64,000 bases of DNA from NCBI GenBank assembly GCA_963693305.1, contig OY855916.1, positions 4,890,001 to 4,954,000 of the forward strand. Reading direction: 5' to 3'. How positions within the stretch are numbered: position 1 is the stretch's first letter; the number at the start of each line of letters is the position of its first letter. This document shows, one piece after another, positions 23,205 through 34,387 of the stretch. A program made the translations under genes and the position numbers. Origin of the DNA: Meandrina meandrites. Taxonomy: Eukaryota; Cnidaria; Anthozoa; Scleractinia; Meandrinidae. Below the pieces are notes generated by a model. It saw only the letters and a program-made list of their open reading frames with translations, made no database searches and was not told the origin of the DNA.

Positions 23205-25566
23205 AGGGCAACTCTTGGGAAATTTACCCCGATTTTTTTTATTTTTTCTATAAGTTGTTTATAGCAACAGGAATCTTTAGAAGGTAAAATTTTAAAGATA
23301 TGGGCCAAAATGAATTTACTACGAATTTTCTTTTACGCCAATTTGGCGGCCATTTTGAAAACGTTCGGATTTTGGTACGTCACGTGATGCTACGTCACAG
23401 GTGTGGAAGGCAGATTTGCTTTTGGATGCTTCTGATAAGAGGAAAACACGCCAAGCGTCTCTTCATAAATGAGAATGACAAGGAGAGAAAGACCCTATGC
23501 TGTTCAATGATGTCCAAGATAAAAAAGGTAGTGCTTCAGTGCTTAAATATGAAAGGAAATAAACTTAAAAAAGAGTAAATCATGTGTCGTGAAACGAAAC
23601 AAATCCGTCAGATTGATCGGCCTTCTAAGGTCAGCAAATGTACATAGCTTTATAATACGATGCATCCTCTCTTGCACCATATCGTGATAAAGATGCCTTT
23701 TGTCTGGAGTAGATAGTAAATTGAAAAGGGTCTGCGAGTGCTGACTCCCATAATTTGTCAGAAATCTCTTCATTTATGAGAAGGAACACTGAGCCTCTAT
23801 ATGTAAGCGAAATCCACGCGTTCGGAAACAGACCGATATATTTTGATTCTGTTGTTGAGAAATTTGTAGCCACCCTCAGATTTCTCCTGCTGTTAATTGG
23901 AAAAATAGAAAGCAATTCCCACCAGCAAATGTAGTGTTTCTTTGAAGTATATGCCTTCGAAAGGCGCGCGTGATTTGCGTGCAGGTCAGTACTGCGCAAT
24001 AAGAAGCCACTACCCCGCGCGCTAGCAGAGGCGCTCTCGCGGGATATAAAATTATACGAAGAAATGGGGAATCAAATATAAAATAATATCCGGATAACTA
24101 AGAGAAGAAGTGTTGCGTGAAGTACTTATTCTGTGATTCCTTTTGAGAAACAATTGTTGTAAATTAGGCAACCTGGGGTGTAGCATAAAACCTGGGTATG
24201 AAAGCGTGTCACGCTCTTTCCCTTCACCCTCCCTAGCCTGACCACGAAACAGTTTCGTGTGCAGATTCGAGCAGATGTCAGTTGACGAGATAACTAAAGG
24301 AAAACATGCCAAATGTTGTAAGACACGAAGAGCGCAACGACCATTTCAAATGCAAACCATGAATTAAAACGCAAGCAAACGCGAAAGTAATAAGGAGCCA
24401 AACACAGCACAATTTTCGATTTTCGTGGCGGTTCTTTTCGCAAAAAGATAAGAAATTGCAAAATAAAAACATGACAACTTAATTATACCGATAAATATAA
24501 AATCACGCAGAGTCGTGTAATAGTCCCGGTGGCAGTAATCAGTTTACTAAATCATTCTCAGTACAGTTTTACGCATACAAGCACGAACAACCTTGAACAA
24601 AGTTTCCTCGAGGCAAGTTGTTTCAACTACAGAAAGCGCAAACTCCCTTCTCCCAACAAAAGAAGTGAAGAGACCCAGCAGAGTTTTGTCCACATTTAAC
24701 TGCAAGCCTGTGTAGACCTGTGTATGTTCTAGATAAAATCTGCCGCAGAATTTCGGATAGTCTAGTTTCGGTAGCTGGCATTTCGCCGGCAGAATTCTTC
24801 GTTTTCGAGCAGAATTTAGAAAAATCGGTAACACAAAAGAGACAACGAATTTAACTTGCGTTTCTGTATTTGCAAGCTTTCAAACGCACAAGATAGATAG
24901 TGTACATTAGGCTGAAGCTCAAAAGGTCAAAACCTATTGTGATAAACATGAGCAAAAATATTTGAAGACCGAATATAAACAACAAAATGCAGCAAACAGT
25001 TTGGTTGTATAAAAGCATGTTTAATTAAGCTTCTCGCGTACATGCAAATAATAACAAGGCTTTTCAGGTTTGACTTAGCTCACAAACAACTGGCCGAGGT
25101 AATAGAGAAAGAAACTGTACATTTAGGACTTCAATTCACTCACCATTCGTCGCCGTCGGCGGTGAGGAGGTTCGATATTTTACTCCCTTTCTCTCTCTCG
25201 CTGTTTTTCCCTGGAGGCTCAAAACGCCAGAGTTGAAATACCATAGAAGGTTCTTAATTATCCCCTGACATATCCCCTCCTATAGCTCTCTAAAAATCAG
25301 TGGAGTCGCTAGCAGAAGTTGAGCTCTCACTGCAAGAATTTGAGTCAGCCATGTTCGTGACTTGTTGCGGTTCCACACCTGTGACGTATCACATCTCGTG
25401 ATCATAATCGAAGCATCCATGGCGAAATGTCACGTAAAATACGAAGTTTTACGTTAAAATTAACCGGTAAAAAAGCTTCTGAATTCAATTTTTTTGCTTC
25501 CTGTGTAATTTTGGAAACATTCGGAAGCTTTTACTGAAATATAATTTTCTAGCCAAGAGTTGCCCT
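23205..25566. mobile_element. 2.4-kb DNA transposon with TTAA target duplication
   Basis: The left end AGGGCAACTCTTGG and right end CCAAGAGTTGCCCT are inverted repeats, each bordered outside by TTAA (23201-23204 and 25567-25570). TTAA duplications occur in the piggyBac and Kolobok superfamilies; ends beginning AGGG suggest Kolobok, by inference only. TACGTCACAGGTGTGG appears subterminally at both ends in inverted orientation (23390 and 25372). A minus-strand frame near 25,350 begins with a short serine-rich stretch but meets stops quickly. No transposase was recognised. Confidence 0.65.
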
Positions 25567-25679
25567 TTAACTTTTGAGATGTTTGTAAGATAAGTCAAGC
25601 AAGGCTTTTTTTAGTCCCCTAACGCAGCTGAGTTAAAATGATTTTATCTCGGCGCACTGATAAACATTTCTCGATGATC

Positions 25680-26125
25680 ACCAATTCTACTGGCAAGAAG
25701 CATGCCATCGCCTCAGTCTTCAGTTGCAAGTGATGTCGAAGTACTTGCTACGGCGAACACAAAACGAAAAAACCTCGCGTTAAGTCTGCTGACAGGACTG
25801 AGAAAGAAACGCACGAACTTCTTGAAGCGTGGCCCCCAAATTCAGTAAGCTGTGGGGAGTTTCACAAAGAAAAAAATAAAAATGTGGAACGATATCTATT
25901 CTTCGTATAAAGAAAGGTGTCCAGAAAGCCAGAGAATGCTACAGCAGGTGAAGAAACGGCAGCAGAATCTAGAGTACGAGTTCAAGCAGTTCTGGCAGCG
26001 ATCTCGCTCGACTGGAAAAGATGGAATTCAGGAAATTAAAGAAGGCTTCCCCTATTTCAACATCCTGAGTAAAGAAAGGCGAGAAAGTACGACTCCAGAC
26101 TGGCATGCAGAGATCTTTTATTGAA
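25680..26125 (+). pseudogene. PIF/Harbinger Myb/SANT-like gene, copy 1
   Basis: This relic encodes the small Myb/SANT-like DNA-binding partner that PIF/Harbinger elements carry beside the transposase. Visible pieces are SPILLARSMPSPQSSVASDV at the start, then a basic segment with ADRTEKETHELLEAW in another frame, then WNDIYSSYKERCPES, QVKKRQQNLEYEFKQF and GIQEIKEGFPYFN. The frame has to change at least twice and an in-frame stop ends the last piece, so it is broken. The matching transposase remnant lies immediately downstream on the opposite strand, the normal convergent layout of this superfamily. A second copy lies at 27060-28735. Confidence 0.6.
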
Positions 26126-26229
26126 ATGTGTGAAAAGAGTATGGAACAGGACAACGCAAGATTTGAACGATCAGCTGAAATGTTCCGTGACGCCCAGAGC
26201 AGGCAAATGGAACAAACAAACGCCATAGT

Positions 26230-26640
26230 TGACATTTTTAAAGATTTAACATCAAAATAATTGTCTTTATCTAATCGTTTATCTTCTGTTATTGAAACGA
26301 TACATACAATTGTTGTGCAAAACTCACGTAGCAATCATAGTCTTTTTTAGGATGCTCGTTTTTTGTCCAACCTTTTTCAACGCAATTCTCCAATGAACTT
26401 TCAACATGCCAAATGCTCGTTGCACTACAGATCGTAGCGCACCGAACTTTAAGTTTTAAACTTTCTCCGCTCCTGAGTCAGGCGTTCTCTGTCCGGGTAG
26501 GGTTTCACTAGCCAGTTCGTTTGTGAATAGGCACTGTCGCCAGCTAAAAGGGGCCTTATTTCTGTTCCATTTATATTGCCTGTTGGACCACTAAGAATTT
26601 GCGTTCGCTGCAAGTTCATAAATCAAACACTCTCTCCTAA
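26230..26640 (-). pseudogene. PIF/Harbinger transposase 3' remnant, copy 1
   Basis: This stretch closely matches 31386-31770, whose minus strand encodes a DDE_Tnp_4-type segment containing LLAGDSAYPLTNWLVKPYP followed by a glutamine-rich LTQEQRTF. The segment includes the aspartate of the GDSAY motif and part of the C-terminal region. Here the reading frame is broken by small indels. Nothing upstream of the GDSAY region is present, so it is a truncated transposase. Confidence 0.55.
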
Positions 26641-26879
26641 TTGTCTCAACCATTCCATTTAAAAAATGTACAAAAATTTCACCTAATAAAACTGCTCAAA
26701 TTTAATACATCTCTTTCACTGCTTTACATTCTACGCCGCGATTTTCCCTTAAATTAAAGTTCAATTCTGTTCAACTAAAAAGCCATTTATAATAAACACT
26801 CCCAACCGACAAACGATTACAATGAACCAGCAGAAAAGCAAAAAACTTTCAATGCAGCAATATTTTTGAACTCCTACTT

Positions 26880-27065
26880 ATAAACAAAAATTATTTGTTC
26901 TTTCACAACACGCACAAAATCCGGCGGCCTCACAAAGCAAATCTTGACATGGCGGGAAAATTCCGCGGCCTCACAAAGCAAACGCGCATGGAATGCACCT
27001 TGGAATGCACCTTCTCCCCCTCGCATATTCTCGTGTCGTCATGACAACGTCATGACGACACGAGA
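26880..27065. repeat. dispersed repeat, copy 1 (Harbinger border?)
   Basis: GGCCTCACAAAGCAAA occurs twice, with TTGACATGGCGGGAAAATTC and ATTCTCGTGTCGTCATGAC. The same set recurs at 33530-33705 beyond the second Harbinger remnant. Position suggests these are borders of the Harbinger copies, but terminal repeats could not be fixed. Confidence 0.5.
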
Positions 27066-27230
27066 CAAAAACGAAAAAACCTCGCGTTAAGTCTGCTGAC
27101 TGGACTGAGCTGAGGAAGAAACGCACGAACTTCATGAAGCGTGGGCCTCCAAATTCAATAAGCTGTCGGGAGTTTCACAAAGAGAAAAAGAGAAAAAATC
27201 AAACTCTGGAACGATATCTACTCTTTGTAT
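27066..27230 (+). pseudogene. Harbinger Myb-like gene copy 2, 5' part
   Basis: This matches 25758-25915 (AAAACCTCGCGTTAAGTCTG, CGCACGAACTTC, GGAACGATATCTACTC) and stops at CTTTGTAT, exactly where the LINE begins. The gene resumes at 28338 with ATAAAGAAAGGTGTTCAG, so the two halves are one gene split by the LINE. Confidence 0.65.
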
Positions 27231-28337
27231 TGAAAATTGAAAGAGAAGGCTCTCCACGCTCTTTTCAGCCTTAGAAAACACACACTTGTTAGCAATCTGT
27301 CCCCATTCCTTGTAAATAAACTTTTTGACGCTATGATCTCTCCCATTTTAACTTACAACAGTGAAATCTGGGGAGTATATACCAAACCTGATTTTAAGTC
27401 TTTGGACAGTTCAAAGATTGAAAAAGCTCATCTCCAGTATTGTAAAAATTACTTAGAAGTAAGCGGTAAGGCATCGAATGTAGCTTGTAGAGCTGAGCTT
27501 GGAAGCTTTCCTTTTATAATAGCTATCAATAAAAAAATAATTAATTACAACTTATATCTCCACAGTAAGGAAAATGACTCTATTGTTAAACAAATCTTTT
27601 TAATGTCATGTGATCTTCATAACACCAGCAAAAATAGTTTTTACTCTAATGTTATGAGTATGTCTGAATATTATAATTTGCCTGATTTTGACCCTACTTT
27701 CTTAACTGATGCTAAGATTAAACACTATATAACTGTTATCCAACAAAATTATATTTCACACTGGCAACATGTTATTCGGAATTCTAAGAAATTAGAATTC
27801 TACAACACTTTTAAAGACGAACATACGCCTTCCTGCTATTTAGACCTTACAGGAAAACTAAATAACGGGAAAGAGTTAGTGAAACTTACAATAGGTAATC
27901 ATAAATTATTGATCGAAACTGGCAGATATGATCAAATCCCAAGGGATAATAGACTCTGCCATTTGTGTGGATCAAACCAAATTGAAGATGAATTTCATTT
28001 ACTTTTCCATTGTACTAAATACTGTACTTTTAGAGATGAATTTTACAAAAAAATAGAGAATCAAATACCAAACATAACACAATTACCTCCTATGCAAGCC
28101 ACCAAAAAAATAATGAATTCTGATAATTATTATTTAAATACTCAACTGATGAAGTTCATCTTGAGATGCTTATCTTTAAGAAATAATCTTCTATCGAATG
28201 AAAGTGATGTAACACACACGTAATTGCTTTTCTCCTATTACATAATTATGATTGTTATAAGTTTCGTTTTACGCTTTTGCAATACTGTATGTACTTATAG
28301 TCATGCAAATAAAGCTTGTTGTTGTTGTTGTTGTTAT
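27231..28337 (+). mobile_element. non-LTR retrotransposon (LINE), 5'-truncated 3' end
   Basis: The open frame 27237-28223 (328 codons, ending TAA) encodes the C-terminal part of a LINE polyprotein after the reverse transcriptase core. It has KLFDAMISPILTYNSEIWG, then a domain ending KLTIGNHKLLIETGRYDQIP and a zinc-knuckle-like CHLCGSNQIEDEFHLLFHC. The core catalytic RT motifs are absent, so it is a 5'-truncated insert. The 3' end is AATAAAGC followed by (TTG)n at 28316-28335. It sits precisely within the Harbinger Myb-like gene, with only a TAT overlap at the junctions as target duplication. The ORF itself has no internal stop, which suggests a young insert. Confidence 0.8.
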
Positions 28338-28735
28338 AAAGAAAGGTGTTCAGAAAGCCAGAGAATGCCACAGCAGGTGAAGAAATGGCAGCAGAATCTA
28401 GAGTACGAGTTCAAGCAGTTTAAGCAGCGATCTCGCTCGACTGGAGAAGCTGGAATTCAGAAAATTAAAGAAGGTTTCCCCTATTTCAACATAGTGAGTT
28501 TTACCTTTACCTCAGAGCCGAGTATAAACGAGGCTTCACAAATCGAAAGTGTAAATGTTTCTCTCGATGAATCAGAACCGCCTGAGAAAAGAAAGGCGAA
28601 AAAGTACGACTCCAGACTGGCAGAGTTCTTTTATTGAAATGTGTGAAAAGAGTATGGAACAGGACAATGCAACGATCGCCTGAAATGTTTCGTGACGCCC
28701 AGAGCAGGCAAATGGAACAAAGAAACGCCATACAC
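28338..28735 (+). pseudogene. Harbinger Myb-like gene copy 2, 3' part
   Basis: The translation continues with YKERCSESQRMPQQVKKW, NLEYEFKQFKQRSRSTG and GIQKIKEGFPYFN, then an acidic linker and KYDSRLAEFFY, where copy 1 has a shorter version. A stop follows at 28635. The following GAACAGGACAATGCAA and GACGCCCAGAGCAGGCAAAT match 26137-26215. The 3' half of the copy is displaced to 31386 by the insertions at 28736-31385. Confidence 0.6.
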
Positions 28736-28765
28736 TACATTGATCGTTGTCGTCGCGCAATAAAT

Positions 28766-28998
28766 AATAGGGGCCTTCAGATTGGAGTACGAGTACAAGA
28801 TCGAGTACGAGTACGACTTTCGAATTTCCATCTAATGACATTCCCAGAGCTCTCACTCCTCCCTGTTGCTGACCAGTTGAAAAGGAGACTATCGGTAAGA
28901 GATTGGGGTGAAATGTGACAATCCAATGTATAAGCACTAGGTTTGAAAAGTCGTACTCGTACTCAACCTCGTAGTCGTACTCCGATCTGAAGGTCTCT
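28766..28998. repeat. GTACGAGTAC inverted-repeat MITE
   Basis: GGGGCCTTCAGATTGGAGTAC opens and GTACTCCGATCTGAAGGTCTC closes this 230-bp element. Inside both ends are short GAGTACGAGTAC tandem units in opposite orientation. It separates the Harbinger relic from the Penelope-like element. Confidence 0.65.
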
Positions 28999-31214
28999 AA
29001 TGTTGACTTTAAGGCGAAAACCGTTTACAGCAATGTGTCTACTTCCGAGACAACCGCCTTACTTCAACTCAGCAAACGCAGTAATATCATTATCAAACCC
29101 GCTGATAAGGGCGGTGCAGTGGTTGTTTGGTCACGCCCCTTATACATTGCCGAAGGCAAACGCCAACTTTCTGACGACAGATTTTATGAACGGCTTGATA
29201 ACGATCCCATTAATGTCAATCAGCATCTCGTTAAGTCAACTGTCACTGACTTCATCAACTCTGGTGAGTTACCACCCACAGCAAAACCCTTGGTGATGCA
29301 AACACCACGAACATCCAGATTTTACCTGCTACCGAAGATCCACAAGGAGGGTAACCCGGGCAGACCGATTGTATCGGCATGCAGCTGCCCCACTGAAAAC
29401 ATTGCCTCGTACTTGGACCAGATTATGTCATCTCTTGCGCGCGCTCTAGACACTTACATTAAAGACACAAACTACGCTCTCCAGATTTTCAATGGTCTTC
29501 GCTTTGACCCTGCTTCGCCAGGCCAACGTTTCTTGTATACTATGGATATCACATCACATCACATCAACAAGCTTTATTTGCATGACTATAAGTATATACA
29601 GTATTGCAAAAGCGTAAAACGAAACTTATAACAATCATAATTATGTAATAGGAGAAAAACAATTACGTGTGTGTTCCATCACTTTCATTCGATAAAAGAT
29701 TATTTCTTAAAGATAAGCATCTCCAGATGAACTTCATCAGTTGAGTATTTAAATGATAATTATCAGAATTCATTAATTTTTTGGTGGCTTGCATACGAGG
29801 TAATTGTGTTATATTTGGTATTTGATTCTCTATTTTTTTGTAAAATTCATCTCTAAAAGTACAGTATTTAGTACAATGGAAAAGTAAATGAAATTCATCT
29901 TCAATTTGGTTTGATCCACACGAATGGCAGAGTCTATTATCCCTTGGGATTTGATCATATCTGCCAGTTTCGATTAATAATTTGTGATTACCTATTCTAA
30001 GTTTCACTAACTCTTTCCTGTTATTTAGTTTTCTTGTAAGATCTAAATAGCAGGAAGGCGTATATTCGTCTTTAAAAGTGTTGTAGAATTCTAATTTCTT
30101 AGAATTTCGAACAACGTGTTGCCAGTGTGAAATATACTTTTGTTGCATAAGACTTATATAGTGTTTAATCTTAGCATCAGTTAAGAAAGTAGGGTCAAAA
30201 TCAGGCAGATCATAATATTCAGACATCCTCATAACATTAGAGTAAAAACTATTTTTGCTGGTGTTATGAAGATCATATGACATTAAAAAGATTTGTTTAA
30301 CAATAGCGTCATTTTCCTTATTGTGGAGATATAAGGTGTAATTAATTATTTTTTGATTAATAGCTATTATAAGAGGAAATGATATCAAGTCATTATACGC
30401 CGTAATACCCAATAATGATGGACTGCAAGCGCTGGCTTACTTTCTGGACAAGCGTCCTGTTCTAGACCCACCGACATCGACCCTAACCCGCCTTGCTGAA
30501 CTAGTGCTGACCCTCAGCGCATTTACCTTTGAAGGTGAACACTACCGACAAATAGGAGGAGTCGCCATGGACAGCAAAATGGGTCTGAATTATACAGAAC
30601 TCCTTTGGTTCTCACCTATCATCCACTCAATAACAGAATCAAAAGAATCTTGCTCGACAACTTCATCATTTTGACAAACGACCCTGCAACCAACAACATC
30701 TTTCCTGAGCCACCATTCGTCACGTATAGCCGAGATCAGAACCTGCGTGGTATGCTTGTCCATACGGCTGATAGGAACCTACCTAATCCTCGCACAGGTT
30801 CTTTCCCTTGTCATCACGCTCGCTGTCGTACATGCCAACACATCACCGCAGACATTAATTTGCAAGGTCCCAACTGCTCAATCAAAATATAAGAGTCCTT
30901 CACGTGCCAGAGTTCTAATTTGATCTACTGCATCCAAGGCCTGTCGTCGCTGCCAAGCCCTCTACATAGGCGAAACCGGACGTACCCTGAGGGAACGCTT
31001 TGGCGAGCACCTCGGGAGTATTACTAAGAACATGCCTGGTTTCCCTGTCGCGGAGCATTTCAACAATCATGGCCACTCGCTTTATGATGCAGAAGTTCGA
31101 GGCGTCAAGCTCTGCGACAGCAATAAACAAAGAAAGCGCCAGGAGATGGGGCTGATTTTCAAGATCGGAACTAGTCAACCGCGCGGTCTTAATTCAGACT
31201 TCAGATTCCTTTGA
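28999..31214 (+). pseudogene. Penelope-like retroelement (RT + GIY-YIG), broken
   Basis: Penelope-like elements encode a reverse transcriptase and a GIY-YIG endonuclease. Visible in order: NIIIKPADKGGAVVVW and RFYLLPKIHKEGNPGRPIVS at 29090-29380 (RT N-terminal region), an RT block ending FLYTMDI at 29540, an interruption by a reversed LINE copy (29552-30380), the resumed RT with YRQIGGVAMDSKMG near 30545-30590, then a deletion, a connecting region with a CRTCQH cysteine pair at 30820, and a GIY-YIG segment with LYIGETGRTLRERFGEH at 30960-31015 ending in TGA near 31214. The RT catalytic aspartate pair is not present in readable frame and several frame changes are needed. It is inactive. It lies inside the Harbinger copy 2 and carries a hammerhead-like core just 3' of its end. 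Confidence 0.75.
29552..30380 (-). mobile_element. second LINE copy, reversed, with 7-bp target duplication
   Basis: The minus strand encodes 249 codons (29663-30412 in the open frame) closely related to 27237-28223, including GNHKLLIETGRYDQIPRDN and CHSCGSNQIEDEFHLLFHC. GATATCA stands on both sides (29545-29551 and 30381-30387), a clean target-site duplication. Its 3' tail lies at the left and reads CATCACATCACATCAACAAGC on the plus strand. It interrupts the Penelope reverse transcriptase and is therefore younger than it. Like copy 1 it lacks the RT core. Confidence 0.85.
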
Positions 31215-31278
31215 GGCGCGCGCGCGTCTTTGAAATCTCGATGTCGCAGCAAATGATGTAGTACTCTAACGGACATAT

Positions 31279-31303
31279 CTGATGAAAGGCAAAGCCCGAA
31301 ACG
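31279..31303 (+). ncRNA. hammerhead-ribozyme-like core, Penelope 3' region
   Basis: CTGATGA, then GGC-AAA-GCC able to form a 3-bp helix II, then CGAAACG. This order and spacing match the conserved core of minimal hammerhead ribozymes known from Penelope-like elements. ACGT after GAA is palindromic, which would permit helix III only in a dimer. I could not find a convincing helix I partner, so activity is unproven. Confidence 0.45.
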
Positions 31304-31385
31304 TTTGGAACTTTAAAAGAATATTTTTTGGCACTTTTAATTACTTTTTATTTCTTTAAAATGCCATACTTGCTGGCTTCAAAGA

Positions 31386-31850
31386 CATGTTTAAAGATTT
31401 AGCATCAAAATAATTGTCTTTATCTAATAGTTTATTTTCTGTTATTGAATCGCTGTTATCCGTGTCATATACCTTTCAATACAAATGTTGTGCAAAACGC
31501 ACGTAGCAATCACAGTCTTTTTTAGGGTGATCGTTTTTTGTTTAACCCTTTTCAACGCAATTCTCCAATGAGTTTTCAGCATGCCAAATGCTCGTTCCAT
31601 TACAGATCGTAGCACCACCGAACTTTAAGCTAAACGTTCTCTGCTCCTGAGTCAGGCGTCCTCTGTCCGGGTAGGGTTTCACTAGCCAGTTCGTTAGTGG
31701 ATAGGCACTGTCGCCAGCTAAAAGGGGCCTTATTTCTGTTCCATTTATATTGCCCGTTCGCTGCAAGTTCATAAAAAACGTCATCTCTTCTGCGTGCATT
31801 GCGTTAATATCATCGTGCGAGTACACCGAATCTGTTGCGCTTGATAGACT
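31386..31850 (-). pseudogene. PIF/Harbinger transposase remnant, copy 2
   Basis: The minus strand has a 94-codon frame (31542-31826) with EEMTFFMNLQRTGNINGTEI, LLAGDSAYPLTNWLVKPYP and GRLTQEQRTFSLKFGGATIC, a DDE_Tnp_4 (PIF/Harbinger) segment including the GDSAY aspartate. Downstream on that strand the frame breaks, although the homologous reading continues. The sequence matches 26230-26640, and this is the displaced part of Harbinger copy 2 whose Myb-like gene is at 27066-28735. N-terminal transposase sequence is missing. Confidence 0.65.
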
Positions 31851-31879
31851 GATCAGAAGAACCTTATAGGACTGTAAAC

Positions 31880-33529
31880 TAACTACAGCAATAAACGTAA
31901 AAGGAAGAATTCACATAATAAGCCCTTTACAATAAATATTCCTAACCTACAGTTTGATAAACCAGCGCGTTGCGACATCTTTGTTAAGGGGGCTCGATAG
32001 TCAAGTAAATATATAGAAATCCAAAGATTTTGCTTAAAACTTGAGGGGAGGGGGGGGGGGGGGGTATTTAAAGTCTCTGTTTTCTGTAAATGTTTTGGTA
32101 GAGGGACTGGGTCTGGCATGCATATTTAATGTCTGATGGCAGCTGGTCACGTGACCTTGCTCGGCTCATTTGAATTAACTTTCTCTTCGGCAGAATCGTG
32201 TGGAACATTAATGCAATTTGGGGCAAAAATTGCCCCAAATTTCATTGTTTTGGGACATTTGCTGGTGCCGGAGCTCATCATCAAGGGCTGAGATGGCTTA
32301 AACCTTGCCAATTCCAAAGAACTGTTTATTGGCACCGTGAATGTGACAAACTTCGACCAGATGCTCAATCACAGCTACTGGCAGTTTGTTGTTCATGGAC
32401 AAGGGGCCATAAAAGCAAATGAGCCCGTCTCACCAGGCTTCAACTGGCAAATATGGAAGTTTCGATCAATGATGGAAGTGACTGGGAAACTTTTAGTGTG
32501 TTATTGAAGCCTGGTCAGAGACTTATAAAAAAATATCAAATTGGTTTGAGATAGGTCTTTCCCGCTCAAAGAACACTCGAATTTCCCAGGATGCAATGCG
32601 GTCAGATTCCTGCTAGTTGGCTGCTTGGTTGAGGTTGCTGACAAGAAGGAGCTATTTAAGCTGTTGCTTGACCTTTTTGGCCGAACTTTCCATTTGAGTT
32701 GGAAGCAGAAGAGTTGTTTTGTAATGTTTGCCCTGTGATTAAACGATTGAGTTAATGAAGGATGTGTCCAGACTGTTTGCTTGTGAGGTAAGATTTGCAT
32801 GAAATCCATGTATTGTTTTGCAACTGGTATGTAGTTTTTCTGCAATATGTATTGTCTACATTTTCGGAGAAAAAGCACAGTGCTGCCATCTATTTTCCTC
32901 CATTGTTTCAGTGCAAAACAAATGCTTCTGCACTAGAATTTCTTACAGAAATGATAAGACCTAGCCATGGGAATTTTTTTCTCAACCCTATGCAGTTTTG
33001 AATGTTCACACCTGCATGGAAAAGGTAAATAGGGAAATTTTTATTTTTCCATGCTTTTAACATTTCCAGCTTTCTGCAGCTCAGGCTGAAGGTTGATGAA
33101 CACTCTATGCAATGAACTAAAATAATGCTTATCTGGCAAATTCTTTTACTACAGCAGGCAAAACACTGGTGCTGGGTATTGGCCAGAAATGCCTGTTTTT
33201 GCAAATTGCAACTTTCCAGATTTTTTTCTCTGAGTGTATTGAATGCCAGCCAACCATTTTACTTCATTGCACAGACCACTGTAAACTTAATCTGTAAAAA
33301 ATGGTTTCTTCCCTGAGTGACATAGTGTTTTTTCTCAGTTATCGTTACAAGAAAAGCACCCTCTGAGACACCATACAAAAGCTTGTACTGTTACCATGGC
33401 AACAAGACACCCAAACATCATTGTGTTTGTCATCATTCATGGCAACTAGTGTCATGATGTTGACTTTGTCTGATTAAGTGGCATTTTCAAGTCAAAGGCT
33501 TTTTTGACTATCGAGCCACCTTAAAGAAA
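31880..33529. other. intergenic with a poly-G tract, no supported gene
   Basis: A run of about 20 G with one A interruption at 32043-32063 is the main landmark. The rest is unique sequence with open frames of 60-125 codons (for example 32501-32878 minus, 32795-33001 plus) lacking motifs. Confidence 0.35.
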
Positions 33530-33705
33530 CATTATCTGTTCTTTGATATGAAATTCTGGTGGCCTCACAAAGCAAATGTTGACATGGCGGGGAAAAATGT
33601 TGACATTGCGGGAAAATTCCGCGGCCTCACAAAGCAAACACGCATGGAATGCACTTTCTCCCCTATACGATATTCTCGTGTCGTCATGACGTTCACTAGA
33701 CAAAA
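33530..33705. repeat. dispersed repeat, copy 2 (Harbinger border?)
   Basis: GTGGCCTCACAAAGCAAATG, TTGACATGGCGGGGAAAA and GATATTCTCGTGTCGTCATG match the repeat at 26880-27065. It carries a local duplication of TGTTGACATNGCGGG. It would mark the far border of Harbinger copy 2. Confidence 0.5.
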
Positions 33706-34067
33706 ACCGGCGAAATCCATACAAGTCCTTCAGAGCCAGACCATCGGCGACTGTTTTTCTCACCTGCTAACTAGGACAGCTAAGCCTTATGGCGCCACGG
33801 CTATCCAACTTTAAAGGTGGGGGTACACCCGATTTTGAGTGACATTTTAAGAGATTTAAGGAAGGGATAGAAGAAAGAAAATTATTTTTGAAACACTAAC
33901 AGGCAGTTGACCCCCACGCAAGAGCACCCCAGGTTGTCAGGGGACTGTTTGGGTGTCCATATAGTAATTTTTAACTTCGAATTCTAATTTTAAAATCACA
34001 TTAAATCTTTAATATTTTTTATTTCCCCAAATTTTACTAATCCATAGACAAGTAAAAACGAACGATA

Positions 34068-34098
34068 TAATTTCCCGACGTTTCGGCGACCTCATGAC
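34068..34098 (-). ncRNA. degenerate hammerhead-like motif after a Penelope fragment
   Basis: The minus strand reads GTCATGAGGTCGCCGAAACG followed by TCGGG. Compared with the motif at 31279 it keeps the helix II / CGAAACGT half but has GTCATGA in place of CTGATGA. It lies about 80 bases 3' of the Penelope stop codon at 34178, the expected place for such motifs. The altered core makes self-cleavage unlikely. Confidence 0.3.
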
Positions 34099-34177
34099 GC
34101 CATTTTCAAGGGTCAAATGAAAATTAACTAAATGCGAGTTCAAGAGTTATAACTCAAATTTACATAGCGGAGGTGGC

Positions 34178-34264
34178 TACACAAATACTTTGGCACGGAT
34201 AGAATCCGTTTGCACGTTCAAACTCGGTGTTAATTGCTTGATGTAAAGCATCTCGTTTTTGTGC
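34178..34264 (-). pseudogene. Penelope-like element, C-terminal fragment
   Basis: The minus strand encodes EMLYIKQLTPSLNVQTDSIR followed by AKVFV and a stop. This is the conserved tail that follows the GIY-YIG endonuclease in many Penelope-like elements, and DSIRAK-type endings are typical there. Upstream coding sequence is replaced by a TAATG microsatellite. It is a 3'-end fragment only. Confidence 0.55.
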
Positions 34265-34380
34265 AAGATAATGCAATGTAATGTAATGTCAGTAAAGGTT
34301 TTTTAATGTAATGTAATGTAATGTAGTGTAATGTAAGTAATGTTGAGCATTAAATTAAAAAAAAAAAAAAAAAAAAAAAA
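34265..34380. repeat. (TAATG)n microsatellite and poly-A
   Basis: Repeated AATGTAATGT units with one interruption, followed by about 28 A at 34351-34380, with CTCGTTGACAAG after it. It resembles the tail of a retroposed sequence. Confidence 0.75.
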
Positions 34381-34387
34381 TCTCGTT

